NCBI GenBank assembly: GCA_938002965.1
Contig: CALKZY010000038.1
Location: 1-64,000, forward strand
DNA: 64,000 bases
Direction: 5' to 3'
Source of the DNA: an uncultured Acidimicrobiales bacterium
Lineage (GTDB): Bacteria; Actinomycetota; Acidimicrobiia; Acidimicrobiales; SZUA-35
In this document: in pieces, positions 42,680 through 51,835 of the stretch
Layout: each line of letters starts with the position of its first letter
How positions within the stretch are numbered: position 1 is the stretch's first letter
The notes under the pieces: model-generated
What the model saw: the letters and a program-made list of their open reading frames with translations, nothing else
What the model was told of the DNA's origin: nothing
The model's database searches: none
Position numbers and translations under genes: made by a program

Positions 42680-43516
42680 ATGACCGACATGAACTCAAAC
42701 TTCAAGTCAATGGGCCTTTACCGCAACGTGGATCGCATCATGGCCGACCTTGAGGCCATGGGCAAAGGCGGCGATCAACCCCTGGCGGTGGCCGACCTCA
42801 CGTCGTTTGACCAGTACCACTACGAGGGCACCGACGCCGTCGACGACGCAATCGAGTTCCTACGGCCGGACGGCGGCTCACACATCTTGGACCTCGGCTC
42901 AGGCCTCGGTGGCCCGGCCCGCTATCTGGCCGAACAATCGGGCGCCAAGGTTACCGCACTGGAGATTCAGGCCGACCTGAATGAGACCGCAGCCGCCCTG
43001 ACCGAACGTTGCCGCATGTCCGAACTGGTTGCCCATCTCAACGGGGACATGCTGAACGGTGTCGCCGGTACTAACCGATTCGACGGCATCGTGTCCATGT
43101 TGTGTGTCCTACACATCGCCGATCGAGCCACCCTTTTCACCAGCTGCGCTCAAGCACTGAAGCCCGGCGGCCGAATCTTCATCGACGACTACGTGGCGCT
43201 CGCCCCGTTGACCGAAGCTGAGCGAACGTCGCTGGCCGACAAGGTGTATTGCCCTTACGTACCCAATCTCGACACCTACGTGTCCGATGTAACCGGGGCC
43301 GGGTTCGTCGACGTCAAAACCGAAGACAAGACTGCCGACTGGAAAGCCTTCGTCACCGACCGGTTGGCCGCTTTCCACGCCGCCCGGCTAACCCTGGTAG
43401 ATCGCTACGGCGAAGCCACTGTGGATGGTCTCGACGACTTTTATTCGACTGTGGCCAACCTGTTCACCGGTGGGCACTTGGGCGGCCTGCGTCTCACAGC
43501 CACCTTGGCCGAGTGA
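42680..43516 (+). CDS. Class I SAM-dependent methyltransferase
   Basis: This 278-residue methyltransferase has the SAM-binding glycine loop ILDLGSGLGGPARYLAE, then VTALEIQADL, a motif near LNGDML, FDGIVSMLCVLHIADR, and LKPGGRIFIDDYVAL. This order resembles small-molecule methyltransferases acting on lipids, quinones or sarcosine-like amines. ATG 42680 (MTDMNSNFKSM) is the start; the frame upstream to 42506 overlaps the divergent oxidoreductase gene. Converges on the SGNH hydrolase gene. Confidence 0.9.
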   Translation: MTDMNSNFKSMGLYRNVDRIMADLEAMGKGGDQPLAVADLTSFDQYHYEGTDAVDDAIEFLRPDGGSHILDLGSGLGGPARYLAEQSGAKVTALEIQADLNETAAALTERCRMSELVAHLNGDMLNGVAGTNRFDGIVSMLCVLHIADRATLFTSCAQALKPGGRIFIDDYVALAPLTEAERTSLADKVYCPYVPNLDTYVSDVTGAGFVDVKTEDKTADWKAFVTDRLAAFHAARLTLVDRYGEATVDGLDDFYSTVANLFTGGHLGGLRLTATLAE

Positions 43517-43544
43517 TCGGCAGCGGATCCCGCTGACGACCGAG

Positions 43545-43564
43545 GGGCCGGACCAGTTCGGCCC
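43545..43564. terminator. Possible bidirectional terminator hairpin
   Basis: GGGCCG (43545-43550) pairs with CGGCCC (43559-43564) around an eight-base loop. It lies between the convergent methyltransferase and SGNH hydrolase genes. There is no T tract on either strand. Confidence 0.4.
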
Positions 43565-43586
43565 GACCCCATCGATAAGGCGGCTG

Positions 43587-46500
43587 TCAGTTGGTAACCC
43601 TCATGCTCTCGGGGGCAGCCCCAACCCGTGTACAGGTGTGAACCGAAGCCTGACGTTCCCAGGTCAGGCTGAGGCAGTGACCAAGGGCCCGCTGACCAAA
43701 TGCGTTGGGATGGAACAGCTCGTTCTTGTGGCCAGCGATGATGCCCAAGGCGGTGCCGCTGCGCACCCACTCCAGACTCCGTTCCGAACCGGGGGCATCC
43801 TGTTCGGCATAGACCGAGTCACGACCACACGCCTCCTTGCCTTCGAAGGCGTTGCTCAGCGATAGGAACTCGGCACCCTCGGCTGCGGCCAGACGTCGAT
43901 AAGCCGAGTCGATTGCCGGAACAACATCATCGCGAACCCAGTCCAGATCGGAGTCGTAGGCACCGCAACCGTGCTTGGATCGGTCATCACCGATGTGGAT
44001 GTCTCCGCTGGCATAGCGGATGTCCGATGATCGTGGCATCGGGGACGGGTACGACTGGAGCACCAGGCGGTAGTCGGTTTGTCCGGCATCCTCCATTGTT
44101 TGCCTGATGGCGGCGATGGCGTCACCGGCCCGATCAACCGCACCGTCTTGGGCGGTCAGAAGGGCGTTGATGTCATAGCGTCGCCAGCACGGACTTCCCT
44201 GGCTTAGGTAGGAGCCGATGCAGTCTGCGACGATCTCCGGGAAGCCCAGATCGTTACCACCGATGGACAACACGATCATGTCAACCTGTTGCGTTCGGGC
44301 GACGTCCGCCAGTTGGTCAACTTGAGGCCGTTCGCCTTTGAACTCGGTGTCAATGACGTGTTCGGCCAACGCCCCCGAACAGGCCAGGTTGATGGCAACC
44401 CGTCCAGCTATATCTGCACTGTGAATCTCGGCCACGTCGCTGCGATGACAACCGTTGTTTCTGGACTGGCCCAGGTAGGCGTCTGCGCCTCGATCGGTTC
44501 CCAGATAACTGTCAGGCGGGAAGTTGGAGTTGCCGGCCCAGCGGCCACCCTCGCCGGAGATGAATGAATCACCCATACTGACCACGGCCGGAGCGGATCC
44601 GTCCACGCTGTCATCGGTCACCTGGCATGAGCGGTCGTTCTCCCAGCCCCAGCCGTCGCCGTCGGGGTCTGCGGCCTCCGACTGACACACCGGTACACCA
44701 CTGCCCCCGGCATCGGTGCCACCGGTTCCAGGGGTGACTCCTTCGACGATCCGACAAGACTGATTCCGCTCCCATCCCCAGCCGTCGCCGTCGGAATCAG
44801 AGTCAGCCGACTGACAAACGGGGTAGCCATCGATGCTGACCCCACCGGAAGGTGAGACCGAAACCCAAGGGCTATTGAACTGTCTCCCGACGGCGTCGGT
44901 GACAATCCGAACTCGGACGACGTCGTCGGTTCCGTCATCGGACCAGTCGTGAGCGACGAAGCCGGGCTGCGAGACCCGTTGGACGGCAGCATCGGTCTGC
45001 GACCAGTCGATTTCGTAGGTGACGTCATCGGCAAACGGGTAGCACTGGCGAGGGCCGGTAATGAGCAAGCCCTCCTGTTCTCCCTGACCGACATCGAACA
45101 CGCCTGCTCGACCGATTACCGGTTGTATCGGAGAGTTGGCCCCCTCACGGAGAGTCTTGAAGTAGACGTGTTTCGTCCAGACCGGGCGAGACTCACCCCG
45201 TGTGGTGGCGTCCAGCAACTCGTCGCCAATACGTCCACCAACCTTGCGTTTGATCCATCCGCTTGGCATACCAAGGTTCTCCACCCACTCGTCGACCCGG
45301 TTGTTCAGGAAGCGCATCGAGTAGTAGGCACCGATCTGGGCGTTGACGTCCACCAACAGAACCGACACGTCCTCGTTGATGCCGTCACCGTCGGCATCGG
45401 AGCAGGCATTTCCTCGTGTCCAATGCAGTCGGGTTGGCAGCTCGGCCAGAAGACCAATGTGGCCCGAGGCCAATCGCTCGTCCCAAATGCCGAGCACGCC
45501 GGCATCCAAGTTAAGTCCGAGCCTGAAGTCGGCCGACGGCGTCAAGGTAACGTCCAGGGTCTCTTGCCGGTACTCGGCCGGGCTGTCGAGTACACCGAAA
45601 TCGAAATCGGACTGCTCGGCTTCGCGCCTGACACAGCCATCCATCGTGCAACGAAGACGCGAACGGTAGTAGCCACTGAGGGTGTAACGTTCGTTGACGA
45701 CCGACTGGGTCCGAACTTGATAGGCCGCTTCAAGGTCCAGAGCCAGGGTCAGATCGAGGTAGGCCTCTAGCTCGACCGTCAACAGCTTGTAGGTCATCGT
45801 GTAGGAGTCGGCCCACAGTCGCTTCGACCACTCCAGAAGTCGGTTGCGGTACTCGACGGTGAATGCCACATCGGTGCTCATGCGTCCGTTCACGTCGAGA
45901 TCGACGTCGATGTCGGCGTAGTCCAGCTCGTAGCGATACGGGATTCTGATGCACTTCCGCCACTTGTAGCGATAGTGGACCTCGGCTCGAATGTTGAGCG
46001 TGCCGTCGATGTCGGCACCAGCGTCGACCTGAGCCTCGAAAGCACCGAGGCTGGCGTCCTGGCTGATGTTGAAGCCGTCGGCGAAGGCCCCGCTACCCGG
46101 GCGATTGGAAGAGTCGATCAGCTTCGTTGCCTCACGCCACTCCTTGCTACACCAGCCGAGTACTTGCCGACGTCCACTGTCAGCCAAGGCCTGCTGTTGC
46201 GCCTCGTACTCGGCTTCAGCTCTGGCTGCCTCATCCAACTCGACGACCTGCGGAAAGTCGAAGGGTGCATCCAGTTGAGCCGCTGTCAGCTGGCTGAAGC
46301 TTCGACCCTCCATGAAGTCGTCCTTCACAAAGTCGGACACATCCGCGTCCCGCACCTCGCGAAGATTGTTGAACGTCACAGTGTTCTCGTCGTCGACTGG
46401 TTCGACCGACGTGGACGTTCCTCCGGTTGTCTCGCTGTCGTCGATGTTGTCGGTTACTCGACATGATTGGTTGTTTTCCCAGCCCCAACCATCACCGTCG

Positions 46501-46658
46501 GGGTCTGACTCAGATGATTGGCAGTCCGGGACTTGTGCCGCTGCAGGCCCGGCGAAAACCACCAGGGGAATGAGCGTCACGAACGCTGCTAGTGACGCCA
46601 GCGCTTTGATTCGGAGACTCCGCCTCTTGCGGAGCTTGGTTCTGGTAATGGGGTTCAT
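43587..46658 (-). CDS. Large secreted SGNH/GDSL hydrolase with calcium-like WGWE repeats
   Basis: This 1023-residue secreted protein has a signal peptide (RSLRIKALASLAAFVTLIPLVVFAGPAAA, cut near 41). Three copies of a motif of the type CQS-xx-DPDGDGWGWENNQSC occur at about 46-66, 614-635 and 659-680. Their acidic DxDGDG spacing suggests calcium binding, and their Trp-rich face suggests sugar binding. The middle 500 residues form a beta-rich region with alternating charged strands that I do not recognise. The C-terminal SGNH esterase domain (about 690-1000) has GDSFISGEG, GGNDLGFPEI and HPNAFGQRA, a complete catalytic set. GAGGAACC precedes the ATG. It probably deacylates an extracellular lipid or polysaccharide. 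Confidence 0.88.
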   Translation of the reverse strand: MNPITRTKLRKRRSLRIKALASLAAFVTLIPLVVFAGPAAAQVPDCQSSESDPDGDGWGWENNQSCRVTDNIDDSETTGGTSTSVEPVDDENTVTFNNLREVRDADVSDFVKDDFMEGRSFSQLTAAQLDAPFDFPQVVELDEAARAEAEYEAQQQALADSGRRQVLGWCSKEWREATKLIDSSNRPGSGAFADGFNISQDASLGAFEAQVDAGADIDGTLNIRAEVHYRYKWRKCIRIPYRYELDYADIDVDLDVNGRMSTDVAFTVEYRNRLLEWSKRLWADSYTMTYKLLTVELEAYLDLTLALDLEAAYQVRTQSVVNERYTLSGYYRSRLRCTMDGCVRREAEQSDFDFGVLDSPAEYRQETLDVTLTPSADFRLGLNLDAGVLGIWDERLASGHIGLLAELPTRLHWTRGNACSDADGDGINEDVSVLLVDVNAQIGAYYSMRFLNNRVDEWVENLGMPSGWIKRKVGGRIGDELLDATTRGESRPVWTKHVYFKTLREGANSPIQPVIGRAGVFDVGQGEQEGLLITGPRQCYPFADDVTYEIDWSQTDAAVQRVSQPGFVAHDWSDDGTDDVVRVRIVTDAVGRQFNSPWVSVSPSGGVSIDGYPVCQSADSDSDGDGWGWERNQSCRIVEGVTPGTGGTDAGGSGVPVCQSEAADPDGDGWGWENDRSCQVTDDSVDGSAPAVVSMGDSFISGEGGRWAGNSNFPPDSYLGTDRGADAYLGQSRNNGCHRSDVAEIHSADIAGRVAINLACSGALAEHVIDTEFKGERPQVDQLADVARTQQVDMIVLSIGGNDLGFPEIVADCIGSYLSQGSPCWRRYDINALLTAQDGAVDRAGDAIAAIRQTMEDAGQTDYRLVLQSYPSPMPRSSDIRYASGDIHIGDDRSKHGCGAYDSDLDWVRDDVVPAIDSAYRRLAAAEGAEFLSLSNAFEGKEACGRDSVYAEQDAPGSERSLEWVRSGTALGIIAGHKNELFHPNAFGQRALGHCLSLTWERQASVHTCTRVGAAPESMRVTN

Positions 46659-46964
46659 CGGTGGTTCCTCACTTCAGTAGTGGCGCGCCTAAGCAACAGC
46701 ACGAAGAGCCGCCCTCAACGCTGAACGTTGTATCGAAGACCCTGGGCCGAGTAGCTGGCCGTCAGTACGTACCTGTTGTTGAAGATGCCAACGCCACCGG
46801 GGCCTCAACGGTTCCATTTTGTTTCATCTGGTGAGGGCGAGAACTATTTACTACTGTCTGTCGTAACTCAAATTCGTCAATGAGGTCGCTGTCAGGCGCT
46901 CGACGTATAGTTGTGGCGTCATTACAGGCGCACGGCAAAAGTACAGGACTAGGCACAGGTACAA
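46659..46964. promoter_or_regulatory. 306-base divergent promoter region
   Basis: The region lies between the SGNH hydrolase (minus) and the PRPP synthetase (plus). It holds the hydrolase ribosome-binding site on the left (GAGGAACC on the minus strand). TATAGT at 46906-46911 is a reasonable -10 for the synthetase, about 55 bases before its start; I see no convincing -35. I see no small gene or stable hairpin here. Confidence 0.4.
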
Positions 46965-47984
46965 GTGGCCACTAAATCGGACGGCACAGCACACATTCCT
47001 ATGGACAACACAGCGATTTTCGCCGGACTTGGCAGCGAGCAGCTGACCTCCCGAATCTGCGCCCAACTCGGGCTGCCGGTTGGACAAAACAAGACCATCA
47101 CCTTCAGCGAGGGCAACACGTTCGTGAAGGTTGGTGAGAACGTGCGGGGCAAGGACACCTTCATCATCCAAACGACGGTGTACCCGACCAACGACAACTT
47201 CATGGAGTTGATGTTCTACATCGACGCCCTCAAACGAGCCAGCGCCAAGTCGGTTACGGCTGTGATCCCCTACTTCTCCTATGCCAAGGGAGACAAGAAG
47301 GACGAACCACGGGTTTCGATCCGGGCCAGAGTGTGCGCCGATGCCCTTCAGGCCGCCGGAGTCGACCGGGTCATCACCGTCGACCTCCACGCTCAACAGA
47401 TCCAGGGTTTCTTCGCCGTACCGGTGGACAACCTGATGGCGCTGCCAATCCTGGCTGACCGCCTGTTGGAGGAAATGGGTGGTTCGGTTGATGACATGGT
47501 CATCGTGGCCGCCGACACCGGCTTCGCTAAGGAAGCCCGAGAGTTCGCCTCCTACTTGGACTGCCCAGTGGCCATCGCCGACAAGGTACGGCCGGCCCAT
47601 GACGACTCGGCTGAAATTCTCGGCATCCTCGGTTCGGTGGAGGGCCGCAAGGCCGTCATCGTCGATGACTTCTCGATCTCCTGTAAGACGCTTTGTGGCA
47701 CAGCCGCCGAGCTGTTGGATCTAGGCGCCGCCGACGTGTACGCCGCCATCACTCACGGTGTGTTCGCACCCGGCTCCATGGACTTGCTGGCTGAGAGCAA
47801 GATCACACGGCTGTTCGTCACCGACACTGTCGAGACGGCACCGGTTGAGTACTGCGACAAGGTTGAGACAGTCTCGGTGGACGGATTGTTGAGCGAAGCC
47901 ATCCGCCGCGTCGGCTCCGGCGAAAGCCTGAGTTCCATGTTCGATTGGACGATGCGGGCTCGCTTCGCCACCCATCACGTCTAG
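46965..47984 (+). CDS. prs: Ribose-phosphate pyrophosphokinase (divergent PRPP loop)
   Basis: This 339-residue enzyme makes PRPP from ribose 5-phosphate and ATP. It shows FVKVGENVRG, IPYFSYAKGDKKDEPR, DRVITVDLHAQQIQGFF (ATP/ribose region) and IADKVRP for the flexible catalytic loop, whose lysine and arginine are kept. The usual PRPP loop DDMIDTAGT is instead VDDFSISCKTLCG, lacking the canonical Gly and Thr pattern. Length is a little above the usual 310-320. It could be a real variant or a paralogue with altered substrate. The start is GTG 46965. Confidence 0.88.
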   Translation: MATKSDGTAHIPMDNTAIFAGLGSEQLTSRICAQLGLPVGQNKTITFSEGNTFVKVGENVRGKDTFIIQTTVYPTNDNFMELMFYIDALKRASAKSVTAVIPYFSYAKGDKKDEPRVSIRARVCADALQAAGVDRVITVDLHAQQIQGFFAVPVDNLMALPILADRLLEEMGGSVDDMVIVAADTGFAKEAREFASYLDCPVAIADKVRPAHDDSAEILGILGSVEGRKAVIVDDFSISCKTLCGTAAELLDLGAADVYAAITHGVFAPGSMDLLAESKITRLFVTDTVETAPVEYCDKVETVSVDGLLSEAIRRVGSGESLSSMFDWTMRARFATHHV

Positions 47985-48044
47985 GGCCTCACGCGCCGAT
48001 AGGTTCCTAAGAGGGAACCCAAGCCAACTCCCCAAGACGAGCCG

Positions 48045-49334
48045 ATGACCACCAATCTCGATGCCGAAACACCCGCCTCCAATCCGCCGCCGGTTGTGGT
48101 AGACGCAGAGCCTATGGAGCTAGAGCGGATAACCAAGTCCCGCAAGTTGGAAGATGTCTGCTACGACATCCGAGGGCCCGTGCTGGAGGAAGCCGTTCGA
48201 CTCGAGTCCGAAGGGCAATCCATCCTCAAGCTGAATATTGGCAACCCGGCTCCGTTCGGGTTCGACGCCCCGGGACGAATCCTGGAAGACATCGGCGACA
48301 ACCTGATCAACTCGCAGGGCTACTGCGATTCGCTCGGTCTGCTTCCCGCCCGCTCGGCGGTTGCCGACTATTGTGCCCAGCTCGGAATTGATGGGGTCGA
48401 CGTCAACGACGTCATCATCGGCAACGGTGTCTCAGAGCTTATTGTGATGGCTCTCCAGGGCCTGTTAAACAACGGCGACGAGGTGTTGATTCCGGCACCC
48501 GACTATCCGCTGTGGACCGCGGCCACCAATCTGGCCGGCGGTATCCCCGTTCACTACCGATGCGACGAGGGCGCCGACTGGTTCCCAGATCTGACCGACA
48601 TCAAAGCCAAGATCACGTCGCGAACTACGGCCATCGTTCTCATCAACCCCAACAACCCCACCGGAGCGGTCTACAGTCCGGAGCTTTTGCAAGAGGTTGT
48701 GAAACTTGCCCGCCGCCACCAACTGGTGATCTTCGCCGATGAGATCTACGACAAAATTCTCTACGGCGAAGCCAAGCATCACTCGGTGGCCGCTATGGCC
48801 GACGACTTGCTGTGCGTCACCTTCAATGGCCTGTCCAAGACGTACCGGGCAGCCGGACTCCGTTCAGGGTGGATGGTCATCTCCGGAGCCAAACATCGGG
48901 CCACCGACTACATCGAGGGTCTGAACATCTTGGCCTCCATGCGACTGTGCGCCAACGTTCCATCCCAACACGCCATACCCACCGCATTGCAGGGCTACCA
49001 GAGCATCAGCGAGTATCTGGTGCCCGGCGGCAGACTGTTCGACCAGCGGGAGGCCGCCCACACGGCGTTGACTTCCATCGACGGGGTGGAGTGCACTGAG
49101 CCCCAGGGCGCCCTGTACTTCTTCCCCCGATTGGATACAGCCAAGTTCAACATTCGTGACGACGAGCAGTTCGTTTTGGACTTGTTGAAGGCCGAGCGAA
49201 CGCTGGTGGTTCAGGGCACGGCGTTCAACTGGCCGGAACCGGATCACTTCCGGATCGTTTTCCTGCCCGAAGCCGACGATTTGCTGGCAGCTATTGGTGG
49301 CCTCGAACGGTTCCTGGCCTCGTATCGCCAGTAG
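48045..49334 (+). CDS. PLP-dependent aminotransferase (AlaT-like)
   Basis: This 429-residue fold-type I aminotransferase is close to AlaT/alanine-valine transaminases: LKLNIGNPAPFGFDAP, GYCDSLGLLPARSAVADY, VSELIVMALQGLL, APDYPLWTAAT, INPNNPTGAVYS and IFADEIYDKILY (PLP Asp and Tyr). The PLP lysine is in FNGLSKTYRAAGLRSGWM. An N-terminal extension of about 25 residues precedes the conserved core. It probably interconverts alanine and pyruvate with glutamate. It lies 60 bases downstream of the PRPP synthetase and may be co-transcribed. Confidence 0.92.
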   Translation: MTTNLDAETPASNPPPVVVDAEPMELERITKSRKLEDVCYDIRGPVLEEAVRLESEGQSILKLNIGNPAPFGFDAPGRILEDIGDNLINSQGYCDSLGLLPARSAVADYCAQLGIDGVDVNDVIIGNGVSELIVMALQGLLNNGDEVLIPAPDYPLWTAATNLAGGIPVHYRCDEGADWFPDLTDIKAKITSRTTAIVLINPNNPTGAVYSPELLQEVVKLARRHQLVIFADEIYDKILYGEAKHHSVAAMADDLLCVTFNGLSKTYRAAGLRSGWMVISGAKHRATDYIEGLNILASMRLCANVPSQHAIPTALQGYQSISEYLVPGGRLFDQREAAHTALTSIDGVECTEPQGALYFFPRLDTAKFNIRDDEQFVLDLLKAERTLVVQGTAFNWPEPDHFRIVFLPEADDLLAAIGGLERFLASYRQ

Positions 49335-49400
49335 GTTGCGACCAGGGGTGTGTGAACTCCGGCTCCGCCCGTCACGCCCCCGACGACTACGCTTCGCATC

Positions 49401-50561
49401 ATGATCTTCACCTCTCCCACCGTGAGCCGGGCCGTGTTCGAAGCCGGGACCGGTTGGCATCTTCGTCCCGAAGGGGCCTGTAAAGGTGATGTGTGCATCC
49501 CCCTGGCCGAGCAGCCGCCAGCCGGCCACGACGACCCGATTGACGTTGCCGACCTGGCCAGCCAACTGAGCCTTCCGGTGGCCAGAGACGAGGCGTCGGG
49601 TGTGGCGGCTGTCGGACCGGAGTCGATCGGAGCCAAGACGCTGGTCACCGCTGAAGCGCCGGAGCTGACGCTCCCCGACTGGCGGGACTTCGAGGCTGGA
49701 CCGGTTGAGTTCTCGCTGTCGTCACTGCGGGGCCGCAAAGTTCTGATGGTGGCGTGGAGTCCGTATTGAGGTTGCTCGGCCGACCTGCCCGTGTGGCAGG
49801 CGTTGCGAACCGAGATGGCCCCACTCGGCCTTGAGGTGGTCACGGTGGCGCTGGAAACGTCAGGCCACGAGGCCTGCCGACCGTTCATCGAAGCAGCCGC
49901 CCCGCAACACCCGAGCTTGGTGGACCGAGCCCATAAGTCATCGGAGCTGTTCGGCTTCATCAATATCCCGAACGCTGTGTGGATCAACGAGGACGGTGTC
50001 ATCGTCCGGCCAAGCGAACCAGCACCGGCTCCGCCCACAGTCCGCCACGCCATGCAGCAGGCCGGCGGTCCGGAGCGAGGCAGCCCGTTCGCCGGGATCG
50101 AGCCACCGCAACGCTTGATCGACATCATGGGTGAGGCCTCTAAGATCCGCACGTCACCGGAAGACTACGAGACCGCTCTGCGAGATTGGGTGGCCAACGG
50201 CGCTGACAGCCCGTTCGCGCTGTCACCCGACGAGGTGATCGAACGCTCGCAACCACGTGACGCCGACCGGGCGTTGGGTCAAGCACACTTCGAACTGGCC
50301 GCCCACCTGGAAGCTGCGGGCCGCCACGACGATGCCATCGTCCACTTCCGCCGCACCCACCAGCTGATGCCCGAGAGCGTGAGCTACCGACGACAAGCCT
50401 GGTCGCTTGAACCAGCTGGCGGTGACCTCGACGGACCAGTCGGCCGGTTCTGGCAGGGCCCGGTGGACGGCGCCGAAGAAGACTGGCCCTACGACGGTGA
50501 CTGGCTTACCGACGTCCGAGCCAACGGAGCCGAAAACTACTACCCAACCTGGCGCCCCTAA
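49401..50561 (+). CDS. TlpA/AhpC-like redoxin, probable selenoprotein
   Basis: Reading TGA 49767-49769 as selenocysteine joins two same-frame parts into a 386-residue protein. The N-terminal part (FEAGTGWHLRPEGACKGDVCIPL) precedes a thioredoxin-fold domain that begins APELTLPDW and FSLSSLRGRKVLMVAWSPY. The active site is then U-GCSADLPVWQAL, so Sec123 and Cys125 form a U-x-C pair where redoxin relatives have CGC. The fold continues normally after it (LEVVTVALET, HPSLVDRAHKSSELFGFINIPNAVWINEDG), with cis-Pro in NIPNAVW. A six-pair hairpin starts 14 bases after the TGA. Stop is TAA. It probably reduces peroxides or disulfides in the cytosol, as no signal peptide is visible. Confidence 0.85.
49784..49800 (+). 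promoter_or_regulatory. Putative SECIS hairpin of the redoxin gene
   Basis: CCTGCC (49784-49789) pairs with GGCAGG (49795-49800) around loop CGTGT. The stem starts 14 bases after TGA 49767-49769. The loop is nearly identical to the CGTGA loop of the AhpD-like gene. Confidence 0.65.
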
Positions 50562-50739
50562 CCAGAGCTGGTGGTAGAAGAGATACCTATGCCCCAGATG
50601 TAGGGGTGTGACGGATCGAGAGGTCCGGCGGGGGTGTGTAGAAACCGACTACCGTTGCCTTCAAACCGCCGCTTGGTGTTTAGGAAGTGTTCAGCTATAC
50701 ACCGGAATTCATCGCCGCCCATAGGAGTTTGATCTAGAC

Positions 50740-51339
50740 ATGAACTTGACGCGCAACAAACCACTACTTGGAGCGGTGGGTGTGCTTGGACTCGGCATCA
50801 TCGCCTGGCTGGCATTCGGTTTCTTCGGAATCCAGGCCGCCTTCATCGACGACGAGGTAAGCGAAGCCGGACCCATCTTCAACAACACCGAAGCAGAACA
50901 GGACGCAATCGCCGCCACCGACGACTTCCAAGAAGCCATGGAAGACGCCAACGAGAACAAGACCGAAATCGACCCGGCGACACAAGACGCAGACATGGAA
51001 GAGATGGAAGACGAGATGCCGGGCGAGATCGTCACCGTGGTTAGTGGCGACTTTGCCGGCCTGTCCCGCTACAACATCGAGGGCCAAGCCAAGGTCCTCA
51101 ACGACGGCAGCGAGCAGCGGTTCCTCCGATTCGAGAACTTCTCATCCGACAACGGACCCGACCTGAAGGTCTACCTGCGGGCCGACAACGGCGAATTCGT
51201 AAACCTCGGCGACCTCAAGGGCAACATCGGCGATCAGAACTACGAGATCCCGGCCGACGTCGACCTGTCGGTGTTCAACACCGTCGACATCTGGTGCGAG
51301 CGTTTCGGTGTCGGTTTCGGCCTGGCCCCACTGGCGTGA
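50740..51339 (+). CDS. Membrane-anchored DM13-domain protein
   Basis: This 199-residue protein has one N-terminal membrane anchor (about 8-28, LLGAVGVLGLGIIAWLAFGFF), an acidic linker, and a DM13 domain (about 95-199). The domain ends SSDNGPDLKVYLRADN, VNLGDLKGNIGDQNYEIPADVDLSVFNTVDIWCERFGVGFGLAPL. The single cysteine in DIWCERF is the conserved DM13 cysteine proposed to bind a redox cofactor. Its extracytoplasmic role is probably electron transfer. AGGAG lies 13 bases before the ATG. It follows the redoxin gene, which fits a redox theme but does not prove a link. Confidence 0.88.
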   Translation: MNLTRNKPLLGAVGVLGLGIIAWLAFGFFGIQAAFIDDEVSEAGPIFNNTEAEQDAIAATDDFQEAMEDANENKTEIDPATQDADMEEMEDEMPGEIVTVVSGDFAGLSRYNIEGQAKVLNDGSEQRFLRFENFSSDNGPDLKVYLRADNGEFVNLGDLKGNIGDQNYEIPADVDLSVFNTVDIWCERFGVGFGLAPLA

Positions 51340-51352
51340 GAATCACAAGCAG

Positions 51353-51835
51353 TTGATTGCCGCCCTCATCTTTGATCTCGATGGCGTTGTCAGACACTTC
51401 GACAACGCCCATCGTGTCGAAGTTGAACGACGTCATGGCCTTGAGCCTGACTCGTTGTGGCACAATGCTTTCAGCCCGCCGCACATCGATCAGCTGCTGA
51501 CCGGCCAGATGACCCGAGCCGCTTGGGTGCAAGCAGTAGGCGACGCGATCGGCAATCGCCAAGCTGCCGCCGAGTGGCTCTCAGCACCCGCCTCGGTCGA
51601 CGAGGAGATGCGCCGCTTGCTCGTCGAGCTGCAAGACATCGGTCACCGCAAGCCGAAACCCGAGGTCTACCACCACGTCGGCGATCACCTCGGCCTGGAT
51701 CCCCATCAAATCTGGTTCACCGACGACTCATCAACCAACGTCGACAGCGCGCTAGCTGTCGGCTGGCAGGCCGAGCAATTCACCAGTCCACAGGCCACAA
51801 GGTTATCGCTAGCGACTCACGACATCTTGAGCTAG
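51353..51835 (+). CDS. HAD-family hydrolase with an internal deletion
   Basis: The 160-residue reading frame starts at TTG 51353, since ATG-type starts further upstream overlap the DM13 gene. It shows HAD motif I IFDLDGVVRHFD and the C-terminal motifs (KPKPEVYHHVGDHLGL, WFTDDSSTNVDSA). The stretch that should carry motif II (a Ser or Thr on the second strand) and the cap return is missing: ELQDIG runs straight into HRKPKPEVY, whereas relatives have about 35-45 residues between. The loss keeps the frame. The protein is probably inactive as a phosphatase, or the locus is degenerating. It converges with and overlaps the permease gene by four bases. Confidence 0.7.
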   Translation: MIAALIFDLDGVVRHFDNAHRVEVERRHGLEPDSLWHNAFSPPHIDQLLTGQMTRAAWVQAVGDAIGNRQAAAEWLSAPASVDEEMRRLLVELQDIGHRKPKPEVYHHVGDHLGLDPHQIWFTDDSSTNVDSALAVGWQAEQFTSPQATRLSLATHDILS

